Part shown: positions 32,920 to 41,207 of the stretch, in pieces | Numbering within the stretch: the first letter of the stretch is position 1 | How the letters are laid out: every line of letters begins with the position of its first letter | Origin: DAISKN01 sp964553925 | Lineage (GTDB): Bacteria; Acidobacteriota; Vicinamibacteria; Marinacidobacterales; SMYC01 | DNA length: 64,000 bases | NCBI GenBank assembly: GCA_964553925.1 | Contig: CAZKNR010000472.1 | Span: 62,001-126,000 of the forward strand | Reading direction: 5' to 3' | The notes under the pieces: model-generated | What the model was told of the DNA's origin: nothing | The model's database searches: none | Seen by the model: only the letters and a program-made list of their open reading frames with translations | Made by a program: the position numbers and the translations under genes

Positions 32920-35048
32920 AAGCTTTCGGCCTGCTTCTGCTTCTCTCCGCCGGGGCCATCCTCCTGGCGTTTTCGGCGCCGGGCGATATCTTTCTCGACT
33001 TCGGACCGAACGACCTCCGCTACGTCTCCGGCTTTCGCGAGGACTTCGAGATCGACGAGCCGACGCTCATCCACTGGTCGAAGGACCGCGCCCGAGTCCG
33101 GCTCCCCTTTTATCTGCGCTCTCCCTACGAGGTGACCCTTCGATTCAAGCGACACATCGAGAAGCCCGCCGAGATTCGCCTCTTCCTCGAGGGAGAAGCG
33201 GTCGAGACATTCACCGCTCCGCAACAGAGTTTCGCCGTGAGGCGGTTTCGAAAGTCGGGTCGGGGGGGCAGCGTCTTCGAGCTCGGCTTGGTGTCTAGCT
33301 CGGAGGATCCGCGTCCGCTGGGGCTCGCCCTCGATTGGATGTCGGTCCGCCCCTCGGGTGGCCTTCTCTCCGTGATTCCGACCGCGCCCGCCTTCCTCGC
33401 GCTCCTCTCGTGGGTCGCCGCCTTCTACCTTCTCCCGCGGGCCCTCGGCCTCGGCGAGCGCGTCTCGATCGCGTTCGGCGGCGCGGTCGCGGCGGCGCTC
33501 ATCGCCGCGGTCCTCACGCACAAGCTGTGGCCGGTACATGCCGCGATGACTCTGGGCATCCGCGCTCACGCCGTGACTCTCCTCTTCGCGCTCTTCTACT
33601 CGTGGCGCCGGAGGAGGAAGGGATCTTCTTTCACGGAGCCTTTAGCGCGATGGGCCGTTCTCATCGTCTGCGCCGGCCTTGCGGTTCGTCTCTTCGCCCT
33701 CTTCCATCCCGACTTTTACTATCCCGACGTAAGAACGCACTCCAAGTTCGTTTCCCTCATCTGGACCGAGGGCCTCTCCGGCTTCCTCTCGAATCACATC
33801 GAGAACCAGCACCGCCACCTCCTCGGCCTGCAGTACGTCTCCGGCCGCTGGGTTGCTTTCCCCTACCCGCCTCTCCTCTACTTGTCGATCTACCCGTTGA
33901 GCCTTCTGAAACTCCCGGTCGAAGACTGGATGAAGCTCATCCCGGCGGCACTCTTGTCGGTCGAGGCGCTCTTTCTCTTCGCGATCGGCGGAAAGCTCGG
34001 CCTCGGCCCTCGCGCATCGCTCCTCGCCGTTTTGCTGCATGCGAGCGCGCGCGTTCTCGGGTTTCGCCTCGCCGTCGCCTCCTACGCCGCCCTCTTCGGG
34101 CACTTCTGGGACATGCTCGCGGTTCTCTACGTCGCCCTCTTCTTCGAAAAGCTGGAGCGGCCTCTCTACGGAGCCGGGCTAGGACTCCTGGCCGGAATCT
34201 CGATCCTGTCCTACGCCGGAAGCGTCCTCACGCTCGGGATCTTCGTTCCCTTTCTTTGCCTCGCTGTCTTCGTTTCGCGGGAAGTGCGCCCGAGCTTCAG
34301 AACTGTCGCCGCCCTCGCCGGCTGGCCTCTCGCCGGTGCACTCGCGGCCGCGTGGCTCTTCTACCTGCAGTACATCCCGGAGCTCCTGGGCGCCTCCTCC
34401 GGGGGTGAGGCGGCGCCTTCCGCAGGCGGTCTCTCGGCGCTCGTCGAGCCGAGGTTTACGCCGTGGGCGGCGCTCGCGATGGCGTTTCACCGCCTTCGTC
34501 TCTTCTACGGATGGCCCTCTGCTCTCACCGGAATCGCGCTTCTCGCCTGGTTCGTCTGGCGGCGCGGCAAGGGAGTCGAAGCACTCGCGCTCCCGCTCGC
34601 CCTCGCCGGTTCGGGCACTTTCCTTTCGATGAACTTTCTCCGCGCGGGACTGGGCTCGACGCACATCTTCCAGTTCTCGAAGGACGATCTGGTGGTCCTT
34701 CCCGTCATCACCCTTCTTCTCGGGGGCTTCCTGCGCGTGTTGTGGGAGAGGGGCGCGATCCTTCGCGCGCTCGCGCTCGCACTGCTCCTCGGCTGGATGG
34801 GATGGGGTCTATGGTCGCTTTCCCGCGACGTACGGGGCCGATTCGTTCGTCCCGAATCCTCCTTCGCCAAGGCTTCGGCGGACAGGTTCCGCCTTCGCCA
34901 AGGCTTCGGCGGACAAGCTAGGACGCGAACACCACGCGGTTTCCCCCCGCGCGCTTGGCCTCGTAGAGCGCCCGGTCGGCGAGCTCGAAGAGCTGAACCT
35001 CGTCGTCCGCCTGGTTCGGGAGCGAGCTCAGGCCGAAGCTCGCGGTAA
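32916..35048 (+). CDS. Polytopic membrane protein, GT39/GT83-like glycosyltransferase candidate
   Basis: A 710-codon frame. After a signal-like segment (LLLLLSAGAILLAFSAPGDI) there is a periplasmic beta-domain of about 130 residues (VTLRFKRHIEKPAEIRLFLE), then about ten hydrophobic segments between residues 155 and 640. A loop reads FHPDFYYPDVRTHSKFVSLI, the acidic-motif context of PMT-like/GT-C glycosyltransferases. The original C-terminus was probably near residue 648: from codon 649 the frame runs into two copies of an intergenic repeat (34859-34919) and then antisense through the GGDEF gene, so the last 60 residues are likely an accidental extension. The gene is coupled to the methyltransferase upstream. 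Confidence 0.75.
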   Translation: MKAFGLLLLLSAGAILLAFSAPGDIFLDFGPNDLRYVSGFREDFEIDEPTLIHWSKDRARVRLPFYLRSPYEVTLRFKRHIEKPAEIRLFLEGEAVETFTAPQQSFAVRRFRKSGRGGSVFELGLVSSSEDPRPLGLALDWMSVRPSGGLLSVIPTAPAFLALLSWVAAFYLLPRALGLGERVSIAFGGAVAAALIAAVLTHKLWPVHAAMTLGIRAHAVTLLFALFYSWRRRRKGSSFTEPLARWAVLIVCAGLAVRLFALFHPDFYYPDVRTHSKFVSLIWTEGLSGFLSNHIENQHRHLLGLQYVSGRWVAFPYPPLLYLSIYPLSLLKLPVEDWMKLIPAALLSVEALFLFAIGGKLGLGPRASLLAVLLHASARVLGFRLAVASYAALFGHFWDMLAVLYVALFFEKLERPLYGAGLGLLAGISILSYAGSVLTLGIFVPFLCLAVFVSREVRPSFRTVAALAGWPLAGALAAAWLFYLQYIPELLGASSGGEAAPSAGGLSALVEPRFTPWAALAMAFHRLRLFYGWPSALTGIALLAWFVWRRGKGVEALALPLALAGSGTFLSMNFLRAGLGSTHIFQFSKDDLVVLPVITLLLGGFLRVLWERGAILRALALALLLGWMGWGLWSLSRDVRGRFVRPESSFAKASADRFRLRQGFGGQARTRTPRGFPPRAWPRRAPGRRARRAEPRRPPGSGASSGRSSR
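34859..34919. repeat. Two tandem copies of an interspersed repeat
   Basis: The unit CCTTCGCCAAGGCTTCGGCG plus GACA appears twice in 61 bases, at 34860-34885 and 34892-34917. It is translated as FAKASAD in one frame and LRQGFGGQA in the other. Very similar short repeats are scattered in many environmental bacterial genomes and are often translated into gene ends. Here it lies exactly at the junction of two convergent genes. Confidence 0.75.
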
Positions 35049-35724
35049 GCGGGCGCGGAAGGTGACCGAGGGGCCCGACGCGAAACTGGGCGTCGATGCT
35101 GGAACAGAGCTTGTCGGCCACCCGGCGCCCGTTCTCGGGATCGGTCCGGTGGAGGAGCGCCGCGAACTCGTCCCCGCCGAACCGCGCGATGAGGTCGCTC
35201 GACCGAAGCCTCTTCTGGAGGATCTGCCCCACCTCTCGAAGGACGTCATTGCCGGTGCGATGCCCCAGGTTGTCATTGACGTGCTTGAAGCCGTCGAGAT
35301 CGCAGAGCAGGAGGCAGAGCGAGGTGTCATACCTCTTCGCCCGGGCCACTTCGGTCTTGATCTCGCTCTCGAAATACGCGTAGTTCCGAAGCCCCGTGAG
35401 ATAGTCGAAGTAGGCCATGAGCTCGGTTTGCCTCAACTCCGAGCACTCCATGACCATGGGCTCCGCGAGAAGGTCGGTCTCGTTGAGGAAGTAGTCGAAA
35501 GCCGCGGTGCGGAGGTCTACCTTGCGTCCCTCGGGCGAGGGAAACCTCGACTGGTGCATGAGCAGACGCTGCCAGTGGTATTCGACCTCAGGCGGATCGA
35601 GGTTGAAACGAAAGAAGCGAAAGATACGGTCGCGTTCCCGATCGTGGTCCGACAGGTCTTTCATCTCCGGCAGCTCCGGGATGGACAAAGGCGCAGGCCT
35701 TTCGAGCTCCTGATGCCTCAACAC
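34918..35724 (-). CDS. GGDEF-domain diguanylate cyclase
   Basis: A 268-residue protein from GTG 35724, chosen because AGGAGG lies six bases upstream and the homology begins there; the frame stays open to 36711 without domain matches. Residues about 1-100 are unassigned (FRFNLDPPEVEYHWQRLLMH). The GGDEF domain follows: DYLTGLRNYAYFESEIKTEV, LCLLLCDLDGFKHVNDNLGH and LIARFGGDEFAALLHRTDPE, with an RSSD just upstream that matches the RxxD inhibitory site, then LTASFGLSSLPNQADD. All residues for GTP binding and catalysis are present, so it should make cyclic di-GMP under product inhibition. No sensor domain is recognised. Confidence 0.9.
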   Translation of the reverse strand: MLRHQELERPAPLSIPELPEMKDLSDHDRERDRIFRFFRFNLDPPEVEYHWQRLLMHQSRFPSPEGRKVDLRTAAFDYFLNETDLLAEPMVMECSELRQTELMAYFDYLTGLRNYAYFESEIKTEVARAKRYDTSLCLLLCDLDGFKHVNDNLGHRTGNDVLREVGQILQKRLRSSDLIARFGGDEFAALLHRTDPENGRRVADKLCSSIDAQFRVGPLGHLPRPLTASFGLSSLPNQADDEVQLFELADRALYEAKRAGGNRVVFAS

Positions 35725-35913
35725 CGCCACCTCCTCAGAAATACAAGAGGCGCGCGCGGGCCGTTTGGGGGGTCCGGCGCTCCATTCACTGTAGTTATGG
35801 TTCAATAAAGCATACCAGGAAAACCCCCACCCGACAATCGCCATGGGAGAGGCCCCATGGGGACGAACCCTCGGTGCCTGAATGCCCTGAAGCCCGAGTG
35901 CTAAGATGCAGGG

Positions 35914-36771
35914 ATGATGCTGTCGCTCGCCACCGTGATCTCGCTCACGGTTTCCCCCGCCCTGCGCTCGGAGCGCGAAGACGCGGAGACTCTCCTCCGG
36001 CGCGTCATCGAATCGCAGGAGCAGCAGCAGGAGCGCACTCGGGAGTACGCGTTTCACGAGACTACGGTGACGCGCGACCTCGACGACGAGGGCCGTATCG
36101 AGCGCGCGAAGAGCGAAGTCGCCCTCGTGACCCCTGGCCCCGAAGGCGAGTACCGAAGGCTCGAGGGAAAGGACGGGAGGCCTCTCTCTGCCGAGGAGGA
36201 AAAAAAGGAGGAGCGCAAGTTCCAAGATTACCTGAAGGAGCAACTTGGCTTGCCGGCGGAGGAGCGCGATCGCAAGACCAGGGACAAGCTCAAACGGCGG
36301 GTGAAGCGATTTCAGGAGAGGCTTCGGGAGGCGATCGAGGCCTACGACTTCGAGCCCCTCGAAGACGAAGTCATTCAGGACGTGCCTCTCCGCGTGTTTC
36401 GGTTCTCGCCAAAGCCCGGTTACGAGGGGCACTCGCGATCGACCAATATCCTCTCTCGGATGGAGGGCACGGTCTGGATCGATCCCCGCCGCGACCAGCT
36501 CGCGAAGCTCCAGGTCCGCTTCGTGAAGAACTTGAAGTTTCTCGGAGGGATCTTTGGACGAGTCTCCGAGGGCTCGGAGGCGGCGGCCGAAGGCTGGCTC
36601 GCTGGCGATCCGGGTAAAGAAGTCTGGCTGCTGGACGAGGTCGCCATCTCCCTCGACGCCCGTCTCTACTTCCTGAAGAGCTACCGGCAGCGGATCGAGA
36701 TCGACTATCACGACTACCAGCGGTACCGCGTCGAAACCGAGGAGCGGATCAAACCGGGAGCGTTGAAGTGA
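35914..36771 (+). CDS. Conserved exported hypothetical protein
   Basis: A 285-residue protein with a short hydrophobic start (MMLSLATVISLTVSPAL). The middle is very charged and helical (EEEKKEERKFQDYLKEQLGL then RDRKTRDKLKRRVKRFQERL), probably coiled-coil. The C-terminal part is beta-rich (GTVWIDPRRDQLAKLQVRFV, WLLDEVAISLDARLYFLKSY, DYHDYQRYRVETEERI). That ending resembles LolA/LppX-like or outer-membrane lipoprotein-sorting domains seen in acidobacterial exported proteins; I consider it a guess. It overlaps the 3' end of the convergent SagB-type gene by 23 bases. Confidence 0.65.
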   Translation: MMLSLATVISLTVSPALRSEREDAETLLRRVIESQEQQQERTREYAFHETTVTRDLDDEGRIERAKSEVALVTPGPEGEYRRLEGKDGRPLSAEEEKKEERKFQDYLKEQLGLPAEERDRKTRDKLKRRVKRFQERLREAIEAYDFEPLEDEVIQDVPLRVFRFSPKPGYEGHSRSTNILSRMEGTVWIDPRRDQLAKLQVRFVKNLKFLGGIFGRVSEGSEAAAEGWLAGDPGKEVWLLDEVAISLDARLYFLKSYRQRIEIDYHDYQRYRVETEERIKPGALK

Positions 36772-38272
36772 CGGGCACCCCGAAGGCCACGAGGAACATC
36801 ACCGCCTTCCCTGAAGCGTGGGGAGAAAAAAACTCCGTGACCGCGTCGTCGAAAAACGTCAGGCCGGTCGCGCCGAGGCCGAGGGCGTACGAAGCGAGAT
36901 AGGCCCTCCCGCCGATGAGCCCGCCTTCGAGCTGCGCCACCCGGTAGCCCCGGTTTCCATAACGCGCGAGGAGCGGCTCGAGATCCACCAGGACGTAAAG
37001 GTTCGCCGCGGCATCGCCCGCGAGGTCTTGCTCCAGATCGAGGAACCGGGCGTTCGAGCGAAAGTCTCCTTCCCGGAGCGGCTCGAGGCCGCGCGCTCGC
37101 GGGTGGAAAGCATAGGCTCCGGGAGCAAGGCCGTTCACGTTGTGGGCGATCACGTACGGGTCAGAAAGCGTCGTCTCCGCCGGGAGCGCGTCCGCGCTCA
37201 CCCCTCGAGTGGAGCGGGCCAGGATGGTGGAAAGGGCGTGATAGTCGATCGCCGCTGTCCTTTGAAACGCGCGCGACGAGCCGCGCTTGCGGATGACCCT
37301 CTCGATCTCCGCGAGCCCCATGGGTTCCGGCGGCGGTACCTCGAGATGACGAAGCGTCATGCCGGTCCCCCGATGCCCCGTCGCTTCCACCGGACCTTTC
37401 TCCCTCCACTCCCTCGTCTCCGGGCCGCTCCCGAGAGAGCTCGCCCTCTGCATCTCGCGAATCTCCGGGTAGTCGACCTCGGCCGCCGAGAGAGGCGTGG
37501 TCTCGAGCCCCAGAGGCTCCGCTGCGGGTGGCGGTGAAGCCGAGGTCTCCGCCTTTCGCCCGGAGTCCGAAATCGCGACGAGCGCGACCGCCGACTCCTT
37601 GTCCGCGTCGACATCCAGCAGGCGGTGGACCTCCGCGTCAGCGAAACCGAGCAGGAGGTGCATGGGGATTCCGGCAGCCGCTCCCATGGAGAAAAGATTC
37701 GCGAGCATCGTTCCGCTGTCCCAGAACGCGTGGCGGTACGCGCGCGCGCGGTACTTCCAGGCGTTTCTCCAGTACGTCGTGGTGAGCCCCAGAAACGAGC
37801 CGGCGCCGGCCGCGCTCGATTCGCCTCCCGTTGCGTCGACGAGACAGGCGCGGAAATCCCCGGAGCGCAAACGGTCGAGGGAGTGAAGGCGCGGATCGTA
37901 GTGGTAAACCCCGGCGTCGAGGCCCTCGATCCCTCCAGTCACGACGTAGAGCTCCACATGATAGAGGGCCCCGGTGCAGGCGGCGGCGCGAAAGGGCATG
38001 CGGCCCCGGGCGGAACGAAGATGCTTGGTGATTCCCGCGGTGTAGAAGAGAAGCCGCGAGAGAGTCTCGAGGGTTAGAGGTGAGGCGGCCGGAGCGGGTC
38101 CTACGGTTTCGGCGACGGGATCGAGCGGCGTTTTCTCCGCCGCCGGATAGATCTTGAATGCGAGCGGCTGATTGTCCCAGTCGAGGAAATGAGGCACGTT
38201 CCGCACGCTGAGCGGGCTGTGCTTCGTTCTCTCGTGGTAGACGCGCGCCTCGTCCGAGCTCCGCCACGGCAT
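36749..38272 (-). CDS. SagB/ThcOx-type double nitroreductase-family oxidoreductase
   Basis: A 507-residue protein made of two nitroreductase-like halves. The N-terminal DEARVYHERTKHSPLSVRN and FLDWDNQPLAFKIYP are the typical start of SagB-type dehydrogenases. The first half (about 60-250) contains AACTGALYHVELYVVTGGIE and GVYHYDPRLHSLDRLRSGDF; the second (about 300-500) has IRKRGSSRAFQRTAAIDYHA, GAYAFHPRARGLEPLREGDF and NLYVLVDLEPLLARYGNRGY. FMN-dependent SagB proteins oxidise azolines in RiPP biosynthesis, but double-domain versions also occur alone. No YcaO or precursor gene is visible here. It is divergent from cofE, so a link to F420 redox chemistry is possible but unproven. Confidence 0.85.
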   Translation of the reverse strand: MPWRSSDEARVYHERTKHSPLSVRNVPHFLDWDNQPLAFKIYPAAEKTPLDPVAETVGPAPAASPLTLETLSRLLFYTAGITKHLRSARGRMPFRAAACTGALYHVELYVVTGGIEGLDAGVYHYDPRLHSLDRLRSGDFRACLVDATGGESSAAGAGSFLGLTTTYWRNAWKYRARAYRHAFWDSGTMLANLFSMGAAAGIPMHLLLGFADAEVHRLLDVDADKESAVALVAISDSGRKAETSASPPPAAEPLGLETTPLSAAEVDYPEIREMQRASSLGSGPETREWREKGPVEATGHRGTGMTLRHLEVPPPEPMGLAEIERVIRKRGSSRAFQRTAAIDYHALSTILARSTRGVSADALPAETTLSDPYVIAHNVNGLAPGAYAFHPRARGLEPLREGDFRSNARFLDLEQDLAGDAAANLYVLVDLEPLLARYGNRGYRVAQLEGGLIGGRAYLASYALGLGATGLTFFDDAVTEFFSPHASGKAVMFLVAFGVPVTSTLPV

Positions 38273-38322
38273 GACGTGGATGGTAGCACGCCTGTGAGAT
38301 AATGCCGGGCTCCTGGAAGCTC

Positions 38323-39090
38323 ATGGCGGCAACGGAATCGCGTCGAATCGAAGTGATCGGTCTCGGGGGCCTCCCCGAGATCCGCCCGGGCGACGATCTC
38401 GCTCTCCTCGCGCTCGACGCCTGCGAGCGCGAAGCGATCGAGCCCGAGGACCGCGACGTCTTCGTCTTCACCCAGAAGGTCGTGTCCAAGAGCGAGGGAC
38501 GCATCGTCTCTCTCGCCGGCGTGAAACCTTCCGCGCTCGCCTCGCGGTTCGCCGAGGAGTCGGGGCGCGACCCGAGGCTCGTCGAGGTGGTGCTCCGGGA
38601 AGCGCGCCGGGTGGTTCGAATGGACCGCGGCATTCTCGTGACCGAGACGCGCCACGGCCTGGTTTGCGCCAACTCCGGCGTCGACGCCTCGAACGTCGAA
38701 GAGGAAGACTCGGTTTGTCTCCTCCCGGAGGATGCGGACCGCTCGGCCGAGGGGCTTCGCGCCGCTCTTACCGCGCGCACGGGGAAGACCCTCGCGGTGC
38801 TCGTGACCGATACTTTCGGCCGCCCCTGGCGAGAGGGTCAGGTGAACGTCGCCATCGGAATCTCCGGTATGGAACCCATCGTCGATCATCGAGGTTTCGT
38901 CGACCCGCGGGGACGGAAGCTCCTGGTCAGCGAAATCGCCGTCGCCGACGAGATCGCGGGAGCGGCGGAGCTCGTCATGGGAAAGCTCGAGCGCGTCCCC
39001 GTCGCCGTGGTGCGAGGCTATCCATACGAACCGGGAGACGGCGGCATCCGCCGGCTTCTCCGCGACCGCGACCAGGATCTCTTCCGATGA
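38323..39090 (+). CDS. cofE: Coenzyme F420-0:L-glutamate ligase
   Basis: A 255-residue protein from ATG 38323, preceded by GGAAG; an in-frame ATG at 38302 is possible. It has the full CofE signature: IEVIGLGGLPEIRPGDDLAL, VFVFTQKVVSKSEGRIVSLA, HGLVCANSGVDASNVEEED and TGKTLAVLVTDTFGRPWREG followed by QVNVAIG. CofE adds glutamate residues to F420-0 using GTP. No fused FbiB C-terminal nitroreductase domain is present. The stop overlaps the npdG start (ATGA, 39087-39090). Other cof/fbi genes are not in the window, so the rest of the pathway must lie elsewhere or F420-0 is imported. Confidence 0.93.
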   Translation: MAATESRRIEVIGLGGLPEIRPGDDLALLALDACEREAIEPEDRDVFVFTQKVVSKSEGRIVSLAGVKPSALASRFAEESGRDPRLVEVVLREARRVVRMDRGILVTETRHGLVCANSGVDASNVEEEDSVCLLPEDADRSAEGLRAALTARTGKTLAVLVTDTFGRPWREGQVNVAIGISGMEPIVDHRGFVDPRGRKLLVSEIAVADEIAGAAELVMGKLERVPVAVVRGYPYEPGDGGIRRLLRDRDQDLFR

Positions 39091-39746
39091 GCCCCCTCGA
39101 GAGCGTCGCCATTCTCGGCGGAACGGGAAAAGAGGGCCAGGGTCTCGCCCTTCGCTTCGCGGCGCGGGGCCGCTCCGTCATCCTCGGCTCGCGCGAGGCG
39201 GAAAAGGGACGGCGAATCGCGGAAGAGTTGAACGCTCGGCTCTCTTCGAACTTCGTCGCCGGGACCACCAACTTCGAAGCCGCTCGCGACGGCGCCGTCA
39301 TCCTGTCGACTCTTCCCTACCCCGGCCATATCGAGACCGTGACCGAGCTCCTGGGCCCGCTCGCGGGAAAGCTCGTGGTCACCGCGACGATTCGCTGGCC
39401 GCCTTCGCTCGACGGGCTCCCCTCGGCCGCGGAAGATCTCGCGCGGGCTCTCGACGGCTCGGCCCGGGTCGCCGCCGCGTTTCAAACGGTCTCGGCGAGC
39501 TCCCTCAAGAAGCTCGAGGGCGAGCCCGAGGACGTCCTGGTCTTCGCCGACCTTCCCGAGATTCGGCGCGAAGCCGTGGCTCTGGTCGACTCGACCGGCC
39601 TTCGCGGCGTCGAAGGAGGCTCCCTCGAGAAGACCCGCGTCGCCGAAGCTCTCACCGGAGTTCTCCTCGGCATCAACAAGATCTACGGCGTCAAGTCGGC
39701 CGGGATCCGCGTCACCGGCCTTCCGGGCCAAGCGACCGAGCCGTGA
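39087..39746 (+). CDS. npdG: NADPH-dependent F420 reductase (NpdG-like)
   Basis: A 219-residue Rossmann protein. VAILGGTGKEGQGLALRFAA is the nucleotide-binding loop and the typical NpdG start (GGTG-x-GxGLA-R-A-G), followed by VILGSREAEKGRRIAEELNA, where the Ser-Arg pair selects NADP. Later elements GAVILSTLPYPGHIETV, VAAAFQTVSASSLKKLEGEP and INKIYGVKSAGIRVTGLPG fit the family. It transfers hydride between NADP(H) and F420, so with CofE it supports an F420 pool in this organism. It overlaps cofE and the next gene by four bases each. Confidence 0.88.
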   Translation: MSPLESVAILGGTGKEGQGLALRFAARGRSVILGSREAEKGRRIAEELNARLSSNFVAGTTNFEAARDGAVILSTLPYPGHIETVTELLGPLAGKLVVTATIRWPPSLDGLPSAAEDLARALDGSARVAAAFQTVSASSLKKLEGEPEDVLVFADLPEIRREAVALVDSTGLRGVEGGSLEKTRVAEALTGVLLGINKIYGVKSAGIRVTGLPGQATEP

Positions 39747-40702
39747 CCGAGAGCCGGCGACACAAAATCCCCTGGCGCGCGATCCTCCCGCCGCTCGCCA
39801 CGGCTTCGATCTTCTTCTTGATCTTTCGGAAGGTCCCGTTCGCCCGGTTCACCGGCGCTCTTCAGGATGCGGACTACGTCCGGTTCTTCACCGCTCTGAT
39901 TCCCTTCTCCGTCTTCTACTTCATCCTCGACAGCGTTGTTTTATGGCGCGTGGTCCGGTGGTTCCATGGAGAGCTCGCGCTCGCGGATCTGCTGCCGGTT
40001 CGCGCGGTCGACTATCTGCTGTCCATCCTGAACCACCGGGTCTCCCAGGGCGCCATGGTCGTCTATCTCGCGCGGCGTCTCTCGACGAGTCTCCTCGAGA
40101 TCGCGAGCAGTATCCTGTTCCTCGACTTCCTCCAGAAAACTCATCTCATCCTCTGGGCGGCAGTGGGAATGGCGCTGGTCTCGGAAACGCTCCCCGCGAC
40201 TTTGCTCCTGGTTCCTCTGGGGCTCGCCGCGATCTGGGCGATCTTCTTGAGCTACGTGCACGGTGGTTTCGCCTTTCTGGGCCGTTTTCTCCGCGCCCCC
40301 GACTGGCGTCTTTTCCGGACTTTCCGCCTCGCCGCAGCCAATCGCTACGCGCAGGTGCTGCTCTTGAAGGCTCCGCTTCTCCTGGGAGCGGTCTTCGCGC
40401 ACTACCACGCCACGAGGGCCTTCGGCTTCGAGATTGAGGTGCCCCGACTTCTCGCGACCCTTCCCATCATCTTCATGGTGGGCTCGCTCCCCATCAACGT
40501 GGCGCGGCTAGGAACGACGCCTCTCGCGTGGATCTTCTTTCACGGGGACGTCGTCGACCCGCCGAAGCTTCTGGCCTATAGCCTCGCCGGGCACCTGACG
40601 TTCATGCTGGCGAACGCGGCCCTGGGCCTCGCGTTCCTGCCGCGCGCTTATCGCGAGCTGTTCCCTTCGAGCGGCGCCGAATCGGAGTCGACCGCGGCCT
40701 GA
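39743..40702 (+). CDS. Lysylphosphatidylglycerol synthase/UPF0104-like integral membrane protein
   Basis: A 319-residue protein from GTG 39743 (GTGA overlap with npdG). It has about seven hydrophobic segments, including WRAILPPLATASIFFLIFRK, FFTALIPFSVFYFILDSVVL, LPATLLLVPLGLAAIWAIFL and LLATLPIIFMVGSLPINVAR. SLPINVARLGTT resembles the SLPG-G-LGt segment of the LPG-synthase transmembrane family (flippase/AglD-like). The substrate is unknown. Placement behind cofE-npdG is curious, since this family is normally tied to lipid or glycan export. The 3' end overlaps the convergent PilZ gene by 55 bases. Confidence 0.7.
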   Translation: MTESRRHKIPWRAILPPLATASIFFLIFRKVPFARFTGALQDADYVRFFTALIPFSVFYFILDSVVLWRVVRWFHGELALADLLPVRAVDYLLSILNHRVSQGAMVVYLARRLSTSLLEIASSILFLDFLQKTHLILWAAVGMALVSETLPATLLLVPLGLAAIWAIFLSYVHGGFAFLGRFLRAPDWRLFRTFRLAAANRYAQVLLLKAPLLLGAVFAHYHATRAFGFEIEVPRLLATLPIIFMVGSLPINVARLGTTPLAWIFFHGDVVDPPKLLAYSLAGHLTFMLANAALGLAFLPRAYRELFPSSGAESESTAA

Positions 40703-41088
40703 GCTTCCCGGGTCTGGGCCTTCGTGGACTCGAGGCTGGACCTTAGGGCTGCGAGCACCGCGAGCTGGATGAAGGACCGCTCCATCACGTTCGCGGTCAA
40801 AAACACGATACCGAGACCGGCGGGCACCGTTCGATTCCGGCCCTCGACGGCTTCGGTTCGCCGGGCGACGATCGCGTGAAGAGGGAGGCTCTTCTCGACC
40901 CCCGGAAGACGAAGCTCGACCTCGAGCTTGGTGTTCTTGGGAAGATCTAGCTCTGTCGCGACGAACGCTCCGGCGTTGTTGAGATCCAGGACCCGGCCGA
41001 CGGTATCGACGCCCTCGCGGAAGAGCCGCGCCTGCATCAGATGCTCGACCGGAATGCGCGGGTGGCGGCGGCGGTCTTCGGCGTCCAT
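40648..41088 (-). CDS. PilZ-domain protein
   Basis: A 146-residue protein from ATG 41088. RRRHPRIPVEHLMQARLF is the RxxxR c-di-GMP-binding start of PilZ, with VLDLNNAGAFVATELDLPKN as the D-x-S-x-x-G-like second motif; here N replaces the usual Ser. KLEVELRLPGVEKSLPLHAI completes the barrel. The C-terminal 45 residues are helical and Ala/Gln-rich. It probably senses cyclic di-GMP, in line with the GGDEF gene 5 kb away, although the altered second motif may lower affinity. Confidence 0.82.
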   Translation of the reverse strand: MDAEDRRRHPRIPVEHLMQARLFREGVDTVGRVLDLNNAGAFVATELDLPKNTKLEVELRLPGVEKSLPLHAIVARRTEAVEGRNRTVPAGLGIVFLTANVMERSFIQLAVLAALRSSLESTKAQTREAQAAVDSDSAPLEGNSSR

Positions 41089-41207
41089 GGGGGGGAATGG
41101 ATGCAAGCCGCGTTCCCGGCGGCGCGCGAAGTCGCTCGGCTATAAGTTCAGTGGAGTCCGCGTTTGGGGCGACGCATCCTACCGCCCGTGAGGGGAAATC
41201 CACGCCA

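Noticed and set aside
35725..36711. N-terminal extension of the GGDEF gene
   Set aside because: The open frame continues antisense through the exported-protein gene with no domain; an excellent ribosome-binding site marks a start at 35724.
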